Shown here piece by piece: positions 34,608 to 44,040 of a DNA stretch of 64,000 bases. The DNA is from an uncultured Methanomicrobiales archaeon (GTDB lineage Archaea > Halobacteriota > Methanomicrobia > Methanomicrobiales > Methanospirillaceae), in NCBI GenBank assembly GCA_903900025.1, contig CAIULN010000093.1, positions 1-64,000 of the forward strand. The letters are read 5' to 3'. Positions within the stretch are counted from its first letter, which is position 1. Each line of letters opens with the position of its first letter. Both the position numbers and the translations under genes were made by a program. The notes below the pieces were generated by a model. That model was given only the letters and a program-made list of their open reading frames with translations. It did no database searches and was not told where the DNA came from.

Positions 34608-35984
34608 GGTCTATTCTTTCTTATCTCTCACAATTAAAGGTTTGCGCAGAATAGACATTCTACGACAAATACGAAAGATGCGTCTTTATCCATCGTGCAT
34701 CCCCCTGTCGACCGGACCCGGTCGATCCAGATGCTCCTGGCGGCCGTCGGGAAGGATACAATCGATTGCGGGAGGGGGTGAAAAACGGGGTTTTTTCCAT
34801 TTTGACCATGTCCGGTACCGGTTATCCCCAGATTTTGCCTGCAAACCCCTTTTTATCAACCGTTTTTTTACAGCACTCCATTGTTCGGTAGCCAGCGGGA
34901 AGGTGCCCGCGTAGTGATCGCACGTCCCTTTCCATTACCACAGAAAGGGGAGATGACACGAAGGGGATGGTGTAATCTCTCACTGGATATACCCGGCCAT
35001 GTGATGAACGGGCTGGTAATTACTCCTGACGTGACTGATGCACGGGAGGCAATCTCGTGGGACCGTAGTTTCAGGAGTAAACCCCGGTACGGAGTATCCA
35101 TACCATTGGTGCGAACCTTCATTCATCCGCGTTCTTTATGGATAATGTACTATTAGGAGGGTCCGCACACGTAGTATCATGGTGAGCCCACCTCCGGAAT
35201 GATTCTGAATGTCATTGAATGAGCATCTTCAGAAAGGAAGGTTGGGGAAATGATGACCACGTGCACATGGTTTGAGCGTTATTTCAGTTATATTCGATGA
35301 TCCTCTCATGATACAGAACGGTACCTCCGACAGGGTTCAGGACGATAATGAAAAGGGCATGGTACCGGCCCGGCTCCTGATATGATGCCTTCCCGAAGGA
35401 CTATCGCCTGTGGTGCATCCAGATCACCCTGATTGTGAGGATTCCTTCGGGCACCTGAATTTTTCTGTCCACAGGGGTCGACAGATGAGGTATTGCTCTG
35501 CCTTTTTGACAGGGATTATCGCAATTGGGGGGTGCCTGCCGTGACAAAGGTCAGGGCAGACTTGAGAGAATTTCCCAAAGAAAATTTTTTGATTATACCC
35601 ACGCGGCGGGGATGGAGAAAGTCGAAGATTTTTTAAAATCTTCTCCAGTTTGCTCTTCCTTATCGAACAGCAAACACCTCCAAGAGCGTAGAACCAGCGG
35701 AAAAAAACATTTTAGGTCCTGTGAAATAATTTGAACTGGGGGTCAAATGCTCACGGGGGCCTTTAGCAACTGCCTCCGCCCCCGCCGCCCGGGCATCCCC
35801 CATTCCTTTGAAGGAATGACTCCCCCGATCCTGTCTTTTCTGTTGTCACAAAAAAGCCCTTTTTAAAAAGGCATATAACCGCGCTTTTTTCAGATCCAAT
35901 AAAAATTTTCAGGATACTCGCATTTTTACTTATCATGAGGATGTATTTTTCAAAATAATTGATTTTTCAGCCTTTTTTACCACA

Positions 35985-36022
35985 TATAAACCATATGATG
36001 CTATACACAAAAGGGGATTTTT
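35985..36022 (+). repeat. Promoter-like repeat, copy 1
   Basis: The sequence ATATAAACCATATGATGCTATA followed by AAAAGGGGATTTTTG recurs in similar form at 37129-37166 and, over its first part, at 45103-45130. Its TATAAACC core resembles an archaeal TATA region. Here it precedes a broken reading frame (ATG at 36027). Confidence 0.45.
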
Positions 36023-37128
36023 GCGCATGATTGGATCACTTCCCGTTCTTCCCAACAGAAAGGTACCAGAAGGTTTACTGGAGCCACACTTCGTTTGATG
36101 CAACCATGCACCTGATCAATCACCCATGAGTCAGGGATTGGTACCAGAATCGATGGTATTTCTGTAACAATTCCGAAAAGCTGTCGGCCTGGCAGGACCA
36201 GTACGCACGGTGGCTGAGGGGAAGGGTCATGTTAATCACGATCGTGCACTGACGGTGTTACCGGCAAACAAGGAAGATCTGGTTACCAGAATGATTGTAC
36301 ATTGGGACCCTGGTTTCTTTGATAAAATGCTCTCATTATCATATTTTTTTACCGGTCAGTCACCCACAGGGGGACGCCCCAACGGCGGGGACAGGGCAGA
36401 GGCGCAGTCCTGAAAAATGTCATGCACGGTGAGATAATCTTCCCACACAGGATACTGCCGGATACTATCATGATGGCTGGGATTGGAACGATACCATCAG
36501 GCCGACCGCATTGCCGGCGAACAGCGGCATGACGGTAAGAACGGCAAAAGATTTTTTTCACGGTCAGCTTGGCTCCCGGGAGATCTTATAAACAATTCTC
36601 TCCCCCCGCAATTGATCTCATTTTTTATGTCTCGCCGGCATGACTTTCAGATCAGTCCACCAAGGGGAGAGTATCTCCATCCCTGTACCAATGGGCCCCG
36701 CATCATGGGGGTGCGATCACGCGCAAAAAAAAAAACCTGGAGCATAAAACGGTTGGCATCCGTACATTGGAGATACGGTCCCGGTCCCCATGCGTTTTTT
36801 ATTTCTTATGATGGGAAGTGGCGTCAGCGGAAGCATGTAACTTTTTTTTTTGAAACGATCCCGTGAACCCATCGTCTGGCAATCATGCTTTGGGACCCAT
36901 TGATCTTCTGCGCGGATTTCGGCACAAAACACCACCATGAGAGGTTCGTGCGGGCAAATGACCAGCAGCATAGGAGGCCCGGATACCATACCATAATGAC
37001 CCCACAATTACAGGGGGATATGCGGGATATTCTGCCATGGGATATTCCACGACACGTGCCTTACAAAAGAACGATCTTTCCCTGATTACCTGCCGGACCC
37101 CGCTCGTTCAGACGGTGGTTTTTTAAAA

Positions 37129-37166
37129 GATAAACCAAATAATGCTATATGAAAAGGGGTTTTTGA
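37129..37166 (+). promoter_or_regulatory. Promoter-like repeat, copy 2, upstream of the DUF5806-like gene
   Basis: GATAAACCAAATAATGCTATA followed by GAAAAGGGGTTTTTGA closely matches the copy at 35985-36022. It lies about 60 bases before the next start codon, suggesting a promoter plus leader. It is imperfect, so it is either a duplicated promoter or a conserved control site. Confidence 0.45.
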
Positions 37167-37224
37167 TCAGCGTTTCCCAGGACTTCAACAACGACGGGGC
37201 TTATACGGAAAGGAGGATGGTTGC

Positions 37225-38073
37225 ATGGACGAGACCCGGATTCAGGAAGAGATCAACAAATATAAAAAATTCAAAAAAGTTGACGGTGGGACGTACCGGA
37301 AGGTGAACCAGTTTCTGCGGAAACGGACCTATATTACCGCACGCGAATGGGCACTTGCCCGCCTCTGCACGGATTTCAGGACAACCGGGGGGGCAGAGAT
37401 GACCTTTATCGGACAACACCTGCCTGAGCTTGTGCCCTTCATGGAGGATACCTATACACCTCAGGCGGTAAACCAGGCGCGAAATTCATTCAAGAAGAAA
37501 GTGCGGAAGGCAAGCGCCACGTTTTTCTACGGGGCGATGTGTGGTTTTTTCACCACCGATGAACTGGATGACCTGCTTTTTGAAGCAAGCGAAGTGGCAC
37601 GATTCCTCCTCGAAGTGGAAGGGACAACCCTTGATATCGATGAGGAGATCGACATCGAGGACCGCATCACCAAGGTCATGAGAAGTGTGGGTGAAGCAGC
37701 CAAAACAATCCTCCAGACCCGCGTCATGGACGCAGAACAGAAACAACCTGATTTCGTGCCTTTAAAAAGTGCTGATACCATCGACGGAACGAACGAAAAT
37801 CTCCCTTCGGTCAAGATAAGAAGAAAAAGGCGGACCGCACAGAAGAAAATGGCGACATTACCGGAAGAAGAGGCAGGAGAACCTGGTCAGGATAAAGCGC
37901 CGTCGCAGTCATCCGCAGCCGCCACCAATGGTGGCCAACCTTTTAACGAGGGGCCGCATGAAAAAAAAAGTTTCCAGGAACAGGACGTATCGATGAGAGG
38001 TTTACCGAAAGGAGCATATTCACCTGCTGATCCGAAAGGAACAGGGCCTGATACAGGGGCCGGTCCGCAATGA
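37225..38073 (+). CDS. DUF5806-like protein
   Basis: A 282-residue protein. The first 150 residues are compact and conserved-looking (YKKFKKVDGGTYRKVNQFLRK, MTFIGQHLPELVPFMEDTYTP, AMCGFFTTDELDDLL, LLEVEGTTLD), and I recall this as DUF5806 from archaea. The remainder is a Lys/Arg-rich then Gln/Gly/Pro-rich tail that is probably disordered. ATG 37225 follows AAAGGAGG. The stop overlaps mobB by four bases, so the two are expressed together. The function is unknown; the family label is from memory and moderately sure. Confidence 0.7.
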   Translation: MDETRIQEEINKYKKFKKVDGGTYRKVNQFLRKRTYITAREWALARLCTDFRTTGGAEMTFIGQHLPELVPFMEDTYTPQAVNQARNSFKKKVRKASATFFYGAMCGFFTTDELDDLLFEASEVARFLLEVEGTTLDIDEEIDIEDRITKVMRSVGEAAKTILQTRVMDAEQKQPDFVPLKSADTIDGTNENLPSVKIRRKRRTAQKKMATLPEEEAGEPGQDKAPSQSSAAATNGGQPFNEGPHEKKSFQEQDVSMRGLPKGAYSPADPKGTGPDTGAGPQ

Positions 38074-38492
38074 AAATTATTCAGGTTGCCGGAAGGTCGG
38101 GTTCGGGCAAGACATCGTTTATCATAAAACTGGTGCCGGAACTGGAAAAAAAAGGGCGGGTAGCCGTAATAAAACACCTTGGTGACCATGATTTCAGGCT
38201 TGAAAACGGGAAGGATACGACACTGTTTTTTTCTGCCGGTGCAACGGTCTCGGTGGGCATTGATAACCAGAAATCGGTCGCCGCGATCCGGACCACCAGG
38301 TTGGAAGATGTCCTGAAATTCCTGAGTGGCCAGGGCATTGAATTTGCGATTATCGAGGGCTTCAAGAACTACGCATTCCCAAAAATCGTGATTGGTGATC
38401 TTTTGGTCAAGGACTGCGTCGCTGCCAATCCAACGGTTGATGAAGTTCTGGCATCCCTCCATCAGTTTGAAGATTATCCACAGAGAAAATAA
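38070..38492 (+). CDS. mobB: Molybdopterin-guanine dinucleotide biosynthesis protein B
   Basis: A 140-residue P-loop GTPase-like protein: Walker A GRSGSGKTS (residues 8-16), VIKHLGDHDF, and the late EGFKNYAFPKIVI segment typical of MobB. MobB assists MobA in attaching GMP to molybdopterin for formate dehydrogenase and formylmethanofuran dehydrogenase. No other molybdenum cofactor gene is nearby. It overlaps the preceding gene by four bases. Confidence 0.88.
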   Translation: MKIIQVAGRSGSGKTSFIIKLVPELEKKGRVAVIKHLGDHDFRLENGKDTTLFFSAGATVSVGIDNQKSVAAIRTTRLEDVLKFLSGQGIEFAIIEGFKNYAFPKIVIGDLLVKDCVAANPTVDEVLASLHQFEDYPQRK

Positions 38493-38529
38493 ACACAGGA
38501 TCCACCGCAGGGAACGGGGGCACAGTCAG

Positions 38530-39897
38530 ATGAGACCAGAAACCCAGAAAAAACAACTGTTCGGGACGAACGGGGCACGCGGAATTGCCGGGAAAGATAT
38601 GGTACCCGCGCTCGTTTTCCAGATAGGTGCAGCCTTCGGTTCAATGCGTAAAGGGCGTATTGCGGTGGGGAGGGATACGAGGACCTCGGGGAATTCGATG
38701 CTCCTTGCACTCAAGGCAGGACTGAGGGGGGCCGGCTGTGATGTTGTTGATTGTGGTGTTTTGCCTACCCCTGCACTCCAGTATATTGTCAAGGATAATT
38801 TTGACGGCGGGGCGATGATCACCGCTTCACACAACCCGCCGGAATATAATGGTGTCAAGGTCATTGAGGCTGACGGGACTGAAATGGCCGATGAGGATAT
38901 CGTGAAACTGGAACAGCGTATGTTCAACCGCGCCCTTGATGTTCAACCTTGGGACAGGGTCGGTCATGAAGTCAGTGATCCGGCCCTCATCAACCAGTAT
39001 GTCATGGCGGTTGTCCGGCATTTTCCCTCTCAAATCGGCAGGGGGATGCTTGTTGTGGTGGACCCGGGTTCCGGGCCGGCCTGCACAACAACTCCTGAAA
39101 TTCTGAAAATGCTTGGGTGCCAGGTACTGACCGTAAACGGTACCATGGACGGGCGTTTCCCGGGACGGATGCCAGAGCCCACTCCCGAAGGGCTTGCAGC
39201 ACTTTCACAACTTGTGATCAGTTCCGGTGCCTCCTTTGGTGTCGCCCATGACGGGGATGCGGACCGTGCGGTATTTGTCGACGAGAAAGGTAACTATGTC
39301 GAGGAAAACCAGGAGTTCGCCGTGGTGGTGCAGCACCTCTGCCAGCAACAAAAAGGGATCATTGTCACACCGGTAAGCACATCGCAGCTTATTGAAGCAA
39401 TCGCACGAAGAGAAGGCTGCAGCGTCACGTACACCAGAGTAGGAAGTATCTATGTTGCGCGGACCATGCATTCTCTGGAAAAAGAGGGGAAAAAAGTGAT
39501 ATTCGGGGGCGAGGGGAACGGCGGGCTCATCTTTCCCGGTCACCAGTTCTGCCGTGACGGTGGGATGACCGCAGCGATGATGGTATCCATCCTTGCATCA
39601 GGAAACGAAAAACTTTCGGAGCTGGTTGGCCGCCTGCCAAAAAGGCACATGATTAAGGACAGGGTGAGGGCTGCGATACCGGAGAAGCTGATCGAAAAAC
39701 TGGGTCATGCATTCCGTGATGACCTGGTTGAGCATACCGATGGAATAAAAATTTCCCGAAGCTCAACATGGGGGTTAATCCGGGCATCCGGAACAGAACC
39801 GCTGATCCGGATCATTGTTGAATCTGACGACAGAGTACATGCTGAGTCTTTTTTCCATGAGCTGATGGATATCATCTCACAAAACCTTCCCCGTTGA
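38530..39897 (+). CDS. glmM: Phosphoglucosamine mutase / phosphohexomutase family
   Basis: A 455-residue alpha-D-phosphohexomutase. The start is ATG 38530 (MRPETQKKQLFGTNGARGIAG). The active-site Ser lies in TASHNPPEYNGVK (about residue 100), metal ligands in HDGDADRAVF, the sugar loop in GGEGNGGLIFPGH and the phosphate site in RASGTEPLIRI. Methanogen enzymes of this type convert glucosamine-6-phosphate to glucosamine-1-phosphate or act on mannose/glucose phosphates. The family is certain; the substrate is inferred. It is 37 bases after mobB. Confidence 0.88.
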   Translation: MRPETQKKQLFGTNGARGIAGKDMVPALVFQIGAAFGSMRKGRIAVGRDTRTSGNSMLLALKAGLRGAGCDVVDCGVLPTPALQYIVKDNFDGGAMITASHNPPEYNGVKVIEADGTEMADEDIVKLEQRMFNRALDVQPWDRVGHEVSDPALINQYVMAVVRHFPSQIGRGMLVVVDPGSGPACTTTPEILKMLGCQVLTVNGTMDGRFPGRMPEPTPEGLAALSQLVISSGASFGVAHDGDADRAVFVDEKGNYVEENQEFAVVVQHLCQQQKGIIVTPVSTSQLIEAIARREGCSVTYTRVGSIYVARTMHSLEKEGKKVIFGGEGNGGLIFPGHQFCRDGGMTAAMMVSILASGNEKLSELVGRLPKRHMIKDRVRAAIPEKLIEKLGHAFRDDLVEHTDGIKISRSSTWGLIRASGTEPLIRIIVESDDRVHAESFFHELMDIISQNLPR

Positions 39898-40038
39898 AAC
39901 GTTTTCACATGACAATGATGGAACGAACCATGTTCAGGCACCCTCTAAGAAAAGACCCCAAATTCATTAATATTACTAAATTTCATTTTTTATTCATTTA
40001 TTTTAAAAAAGAAGTTCATATAAACCATCATTCTTAAA

Positions 40039-40121
40039 ATGAAAAGAAATTTCATGGTATAAGGAACAGAAACAAATGATAAAAATAACAAGGTTTATAA
40101 AATATTTCATCTAAATGAAAT
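40039..40121 (+). promoter_or_regulatory. Twin ATGAAA/TTTCAT palindromes and TATA box before the solenoid gene
   Basis: The AT-rich gap 39898-40150 contains a palindrome ATGAAA-N5-TTTCAT at 40039-40055 and a second one, ATTTCAT-CTAA-ATGAAAT, at 40104-40121. The second starts directly after a TATA box TTTATAAAAT (40094-40103). Binding there would block transcription initiation. Both use the same half-site in opposite outward or inward orientation, which suggests one dimeric regulator. Confidence 0.5.
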
Positions 40122-40150
40122 GATTACCTGGATAACCATGTTGTGACTAT

Positions 40151-43100
40151 ATGGTCTTTTCCCTTTCCCAAACGATCACGGAAATACGACACGCAGCATC
40201 GATAAATGACCAGTCGGCCTTAAAAAAAAATATTTTTGAAGCTTCCCACCATTCGGGGCGCAAAGATCGCAGGAATACCATCAATGCAGTGAACAGGGTG
40301 ATTGTAGAAATAGCCATTGAAAAAAACAATTACGACATCCTTTTTTCCCTTAACGGCATTTCACATGATACTGTTTCTGGGCTTTTTTTACCACTCATCC
40401 AGCATTATACCAAAACACAGGACCCGTCATTGTTACTCGCAATCGTAAAAATAGCACAAGAACAGGAGAGAAAAAGCACCCGGTTCCGGATTCTGTCAAT
40501 GGTAACACAGAAGATGATTGAAGCCGGTATTGCAAACTCAAATCCGGTTCTTATATCAAAGGGGATGGAAACACTCGATCTTATCAATTTCAGGAAATAT
40601 CGTTCGGAATTACTGGTTGGCATCATCCCGCCCCTGATTACCTGGGGATTAAAAACAAAGGACACGGGGCTCCTTTATACCCTGTATTCCCTTGTCCTTG
40701 AGATCAGTGATGCCTCGAAACGATCGATACTACATGCCAGGCTTGCGTATACCATTGCCGCAGTGGCAATTGAAAACAAGGATATTATCACATTGAACAG
40801 GAGTCTTTCTATTGCCTGCAGCATCAAGCAGAAAAACCGTCGCCAGAACGGCATCGGATCGATAATCGGTCTGGCAGCAAAATCATCACTGAAAAATTCA
40901 CTGTTCAACATTCCATTGTTTATTGTTCCCTTCAGGGATTTATCCAGGGATCTGCAGCTTGAAATCATCGATGCGGGTCTCTGGCAGGTACTGAATCTGG
41001 AAAAGGACAAAATGCATCTCATTGCCATTCTTCAGGAGATATCTGAAAAAATACCCGATGCGCAGGCGATGATTATCCATAATTTATTAAAAAAGGCGCA
41101 GAGCAGCGGGGAGTTGTATTTCCTTTCAACTGCCATAGAGTTCCCCGGAAATTTTTCCAGCCATTATACCTTTCCTGTCCGGGAATTCATGAAAGCCGGC
41201 ATTTCTGTAGCAGAGCATTCGGGAGATATCACTGCACTTGCGATGATTGTGCCCATTGTTGAACAATCGTGCAATGCACGGGAATCTTCACGATATTTTA
41301 TCCAGTTGACGCAGATAATGGCATCGTATGATTATTTTTTTGAAGCCCTTGCCTTATTTTCACGGGTTGGAGAAGAGGGTGAGAGCCACCCGTCATTTGA
41401 TGCATGCTGCATCCTGCTCATTAAAAAAGGCATTATTTCCGACAAGGTATCCCTCATAAAGGAGGTATTGTCTCACAAGCTGGAAAGAAAAAGTTATTCT
41501 GATAATATCTACCGGGCAGCAATTGAAATCTGCAAAAATTTTTCCTATCAGGATATTATCGGTCATATTGATGCAATCATTTCACTGATCCTTATCCACC
41601 CGCAAAAAAACCAGCTTTTGTCCGATAGCATCTCGACCCTGATCAGCCGGGGTTTTCTTGATGAAATGGATCCAAAGGCACTCATCAGCTTAAGCGATTC
41701 CATCAGCGTACAACCGTTAAAAGAAAAGTCACTCTCAAAAATTGTCACAAAAATTGCTAAAATCGGCGTTGAAAACAGGAACCGTGATTTTCTTCAGCGA
41801 TCGGTCGGGCTTACCTGCCTGATTGAAGAGGAGAAGACAAGGTCAGCAACGTTAACCACTATCATCGATGACGCAACAATGCTTGCCGTCCTTGAGGGGG
41901 ACCTCGGCCTTCTCCGCCGGATGCGGGACTGGAGTGCATCCCTCCTTTCAAAAGATGGTGAGATCAGCGCAATATCAAATATTATTAACGGCCTGATACG
42001 ATATGCCACCGACAAACATTATCCGGATGCTCTCGAGGAAGCGTACACTATCGCACAGGATATCCACGACCCTTCGTTAAAAAAGGATCTGGTTGAACGT
42101 ATTGTTGAATGTTTTGTAAAAGTCGGGTGCCTTCTGATAGAGGACCACCAGGATCTGCACCAGCCGGATGCAATCATCCCCGCACTGCCACCCTTTAAAC
42201 GCGGCCTGGAATTATTAAACCTCCACTGGAAAAAAGAAGTACGGTCATTAAAAATTGCTAATCTGATCGATATTGTCCTTCATTCAAGCCGCAGGAAATT
42301 CAGTGAAAATTTTTTTATCCCCCTTGGATTATTTGCCCTTGAAATTGAGAATGTTGATGAACGGGACGCGATGGTCTCACGCATTGTCACAACAATCAAC
42401 ACAGGAACACTCTATTTTGATTCAACAGACCCCTATGAAATTTTTTTCCATTATCTCCGGAGCATAGAATTTATTCAAAACGAGCCCGTATTACTCGATC
42501 TTGTTTTCCGCTCCGTCAGACAGATTAAAGATCCGTTCATCCGGCTGTCAAAATTGTCCGACCTGGCGGAATCATACAGCTCTTTGGATCAGCGGGGACG
42601 GACCGTGGAGATCCTTGATACGATCCTGTCCTCTCTCGATGGTCTGCCTTTTAACTTCCAGCGGGTACTGCTGCTTTCCGATGTCGCTTACCTGTTCTCA
42701 CCGATCTCCCCCGATAAATCCAAAAAAAGCCTTGGAAAGGCAGTACAGCTGCTCACGGTTGTTGAAAACGAACGCGAATCGTCCGTACGGAAACAGGTGG
42801 TTGTTGCGATTGCCAGATTGTATGAAATAACGCAGGAAAAATCCCTTGTCGATGAAGCCCTGGGAATTATTTCCGGGATCCGGGATCCCGTTGAATACAT
42901 CAATGCGATGATCGTTGTGTACCGTATGGTCAGGGACGACCCCCTGCAACACAAGGAAATTGTCAGGAAGATCACAAAGAGCTGCAGGACGATCACATCA
43001 GCGGCTCAACGGGCATCGATGCTTCTTGATATTGCCATGATCATCAATGACGGTGGCGATACTTTTTCCCATTCCCTGCTAAAAGAAGCTGAAATTCTTA

Positions 43101-43708
43101 TTGGATCGATTGACATCTCCTCGATTGCCGATATTATCAGGGAAAGGATTGCCAAGGCATACATGGTAATAGCGAATAAGAAAAACTATCATAATCTGGT
43201 ACAAAAAGCCATCAGGAATATCAACGGGATAGAGAATGAAGAGACCAAAAAGAACTGTCTGGACCAGGTGGTGCACAGAATTACCTGGGACTACGCACCG
43301 CTTTACAGCAAGATCAAGGCAATGGCCCAAAAGATGATCGATGATGGTGCCGGGGCAGGACATACCGTCGCAATTGAGAGACTGATCCAATCCCATTCGG
43401 ACCGCAGGAAAAGAGTGCAGTATTTCAGCAACATTTCAGTAGTATTCAAAAACCGGGATAAGTCCAAGACTGCCACACGATTGCTGCATCTGGCACTTGA
43501 AGAAGCCCAGATCATCCGGCCGCTGTCCCAGCGTGCTTATGTGCTCTGTGATATTGCCATGATCCTGTATTCAGCAGGGTGTGAGAAAAAAGCGCAGAAT
43601 ATCATGGATGATGCTTTTGATGCAGCAACAAAAATACGGCAATTTCAGGAAAGGGAACGTGTTTTTGATAATCTTGCATTTGCGATGAAATTTATCCGGC
43701 AGGTGTGA
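40151..43708 (+). CDS. Giant alpha-solenoid repeat protein, unknown function
   Basis: An 1185-residue protein with no recognisable enzyme motif, signal peptide or membrane helix. It is built from helix pairs repeating at roughly 35-45 residues, with recurrent patterns such as RxxxLxxIAxxI and ALxxAxxI (for example RASMLLDIAMIINDGGD and RAYVLCDIAMILYSAG near the end). This is most like TPR or HEAT-type scaffolds. The gene is AT-rich (around 43% GC in sampled lines) compared with neighbours near 58%. There is no strong Shine-Dalgarno site, but a TATA box lies about 50 bases upstream. It runs into the acylphosphatase gene with a 4-base overlap and converges on the solo Cas1 gene. The function is not known; a scaffold role is inference. 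Confidence 0.75.
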   Translation: MVFSLSQTITEIRHAASINDQSALKKNIFEASHHSGRKDRRNTINAVNRVIVEIAIEKNNYDILFSLNGISHDTVSGLFLPLIQHYTKTQDPSLLLAIVKIAQEQERKSTRFRILSMVTQKMIEAGIANSNPVLISKGMETLDLINFRKYRSELLVGIIPPLITWGLKTKDTGLLYTLYSLVLEISDASKRSILHARLAYTIAAVAIENKDIITLNRSLSIACSIKQKNRRQNGIGSIIGLAAKSSLKNSLFNIPLFIVPFRDLSRDLQLEIIDAGLWQVLNLEKDKMHLIAILQEISEKIPDAQAMIIHNLLKKAQSSGELYFLSTAIEFPGNFSSHYTFPVREFMKAGISVAEHSGDITALAMIVPIVEQSCNARESSRYFIQLTQIMASYDYFFEALALFSRVGEEGESHPSFDACCILLIKKGIISDKVSLIKEVLSHKLERKSYSDNIYRAAIEICKNFSYQDIIGHIDAIISLILIHPQKNQLLSDSISTLISRGFLDEMDPKALISLSDSISVQPLKEKSLSKIVTKIAKIGVENRNRDFLQRSVGLTCLIEEEKTRSATLTTIIDDATMLAVLEGDLGLLRRMRDWSASLLSKDGEISAISNIINGLIRYATDKHYPDALEEAYTIAQDIHDPSLKKDLVERIVECFVKVGCLLIEDHQDLHQPDAIIPALPPFKRGLELLNLHWKKEVRSLKIANLIDIVLHSSRRKFSENFFIPLGLFALEIENVDERDAMVSRIVTTINTGTLYFDSTDPYEIFFHYLRSIEFIQNEPVLLDLVFRSVRQIKDPFIRLSKLSDLAESYSSLDQRGRTVEILDTILSSLDGLPFNFQRVLLLSDVAYLFSPISPDKSKKSLGKAVQLLTVVENERESSVRKQVVVAIARLYEITQEKSLVDEALGIISGIRDPVEYINAMIVVYRMVRDDPLQHKEIVRKITKSCRTITSAAQRASMLLDIAMIINDGGDTFSHSLLKEAEILIGSIDISSIADIIRERIAKAYMVIANKKNYHNLVQKAIRNINGIENEETKKNCLDQVVHRITWDYAPLYSKIKAMAQKMIDDGAGAGHTVAIERLIQSHSDRRKRVQYFSNISVVFKNRDKSKTATRLLHLALEEAQIIRPLSQRAYVLCDIAMILYSAGCEKKAQNIMDDAFDAATKIRQFQERERVFDNLAFAMKFIRQV

Positions 43709-44040
43709 ATGTGAAGACAATCCAGATAATCGTGTCGGGCAGAGTCCAGGGAGTGGGATTGAGGGCCTGCGTCAGGAGGATTGCACTCGATATGAATATC
43801 AACGGGACCGTCATGAACCTGCCTGACGGGAGAGTACAGGTTGTTGCAGTCGGAGAGTCCATCATCCTTGAAAAATTTTTATCCATGCTCTATGGTTGCC
43901 CCCGCGCCCTGATACGGGATATCCAGGTTATTGAGATTAATTTCCAGCAGTTCGAGGGTTTTTTCATCATCAAGGGGGGGGGGGAGGATCAATACAATAC
44001 TTTGAACATTTCACGGTTTTTAAGAGATTCGGACATCTGA
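43705..44040 (+). CDS. acyP: Acylphosphatase-like protein with a poly-G tract
   Basis: A 111-residue acylphosphatase fold. The N-terminal phosphate loop IIVSGRVQGVGLRACVRRIA keeps Arg and the Gly-rich turn, and GTVMNLPDGRVQVVAVGE matches the second conserved block with Asn. The enzyme hydrolyses acyl phosphates such as acetyl phosphate or carbamoyl phosphate. An 11-base G run (43974-43984) encodes Gly residues near the C-terminus, after which about 20 residues extend past the usual end into the opposite Cas1 gene. It starts at GTG 43705, overlapping the stop of the solenoid gene, so the two are co-translated. Confidence 0.75.
   Translation: MNVKTIQIIVSGRVQGVGLRACVRRIALDMNINGTVMNLPDGRVQVVAVGESIILEKFLSMLYGCPRALIRDIQVIEINFQQFEGFFIIKGGGEDQYNTLNISRFLRDSDI

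Larger units (their letters stand above)
34608..37224. other. Gene desert with decayed sequence
   Basis: This 2.6-kb stretch holds no convincing intact gene on either strand. Short open frames exist but lack family motifs, Shine-Dalgarno sites and steady codon use. Coding-like shreds appear, for example a run starting at MIGSLPVLPNRKV near 36027 that soon stops and a Trp/Tyr-rich piece near 36140-36230 (DWYQNRWYF, ARWLRGRV). This is what decayed genes look like. Hairpins include GAAGATTTT/AAAATCTTC (35624-35643), CATTCCTT/AAGGAATG (35801-35818) and CCCGAAGGA/TCCTTCGGG (about 35393-35450). A promoter-like 38-base sequence at 35985 recurs upstream of the next gene. Confidence 0.6.

Noticed and set aside
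34881-35156. 91-residue open frame in the gene desert
   Set aside because: It has no Shine-Dalgarno site, no recognisable domain, and an uneven codon pattern; it overlaps an equally long open frame on the other strand.
36483-36866. 127-residue open frame in the gene desert
   Set aside because: Crosses poly-A runs and has a mixed composition without any family motif; more likely chance or decay.
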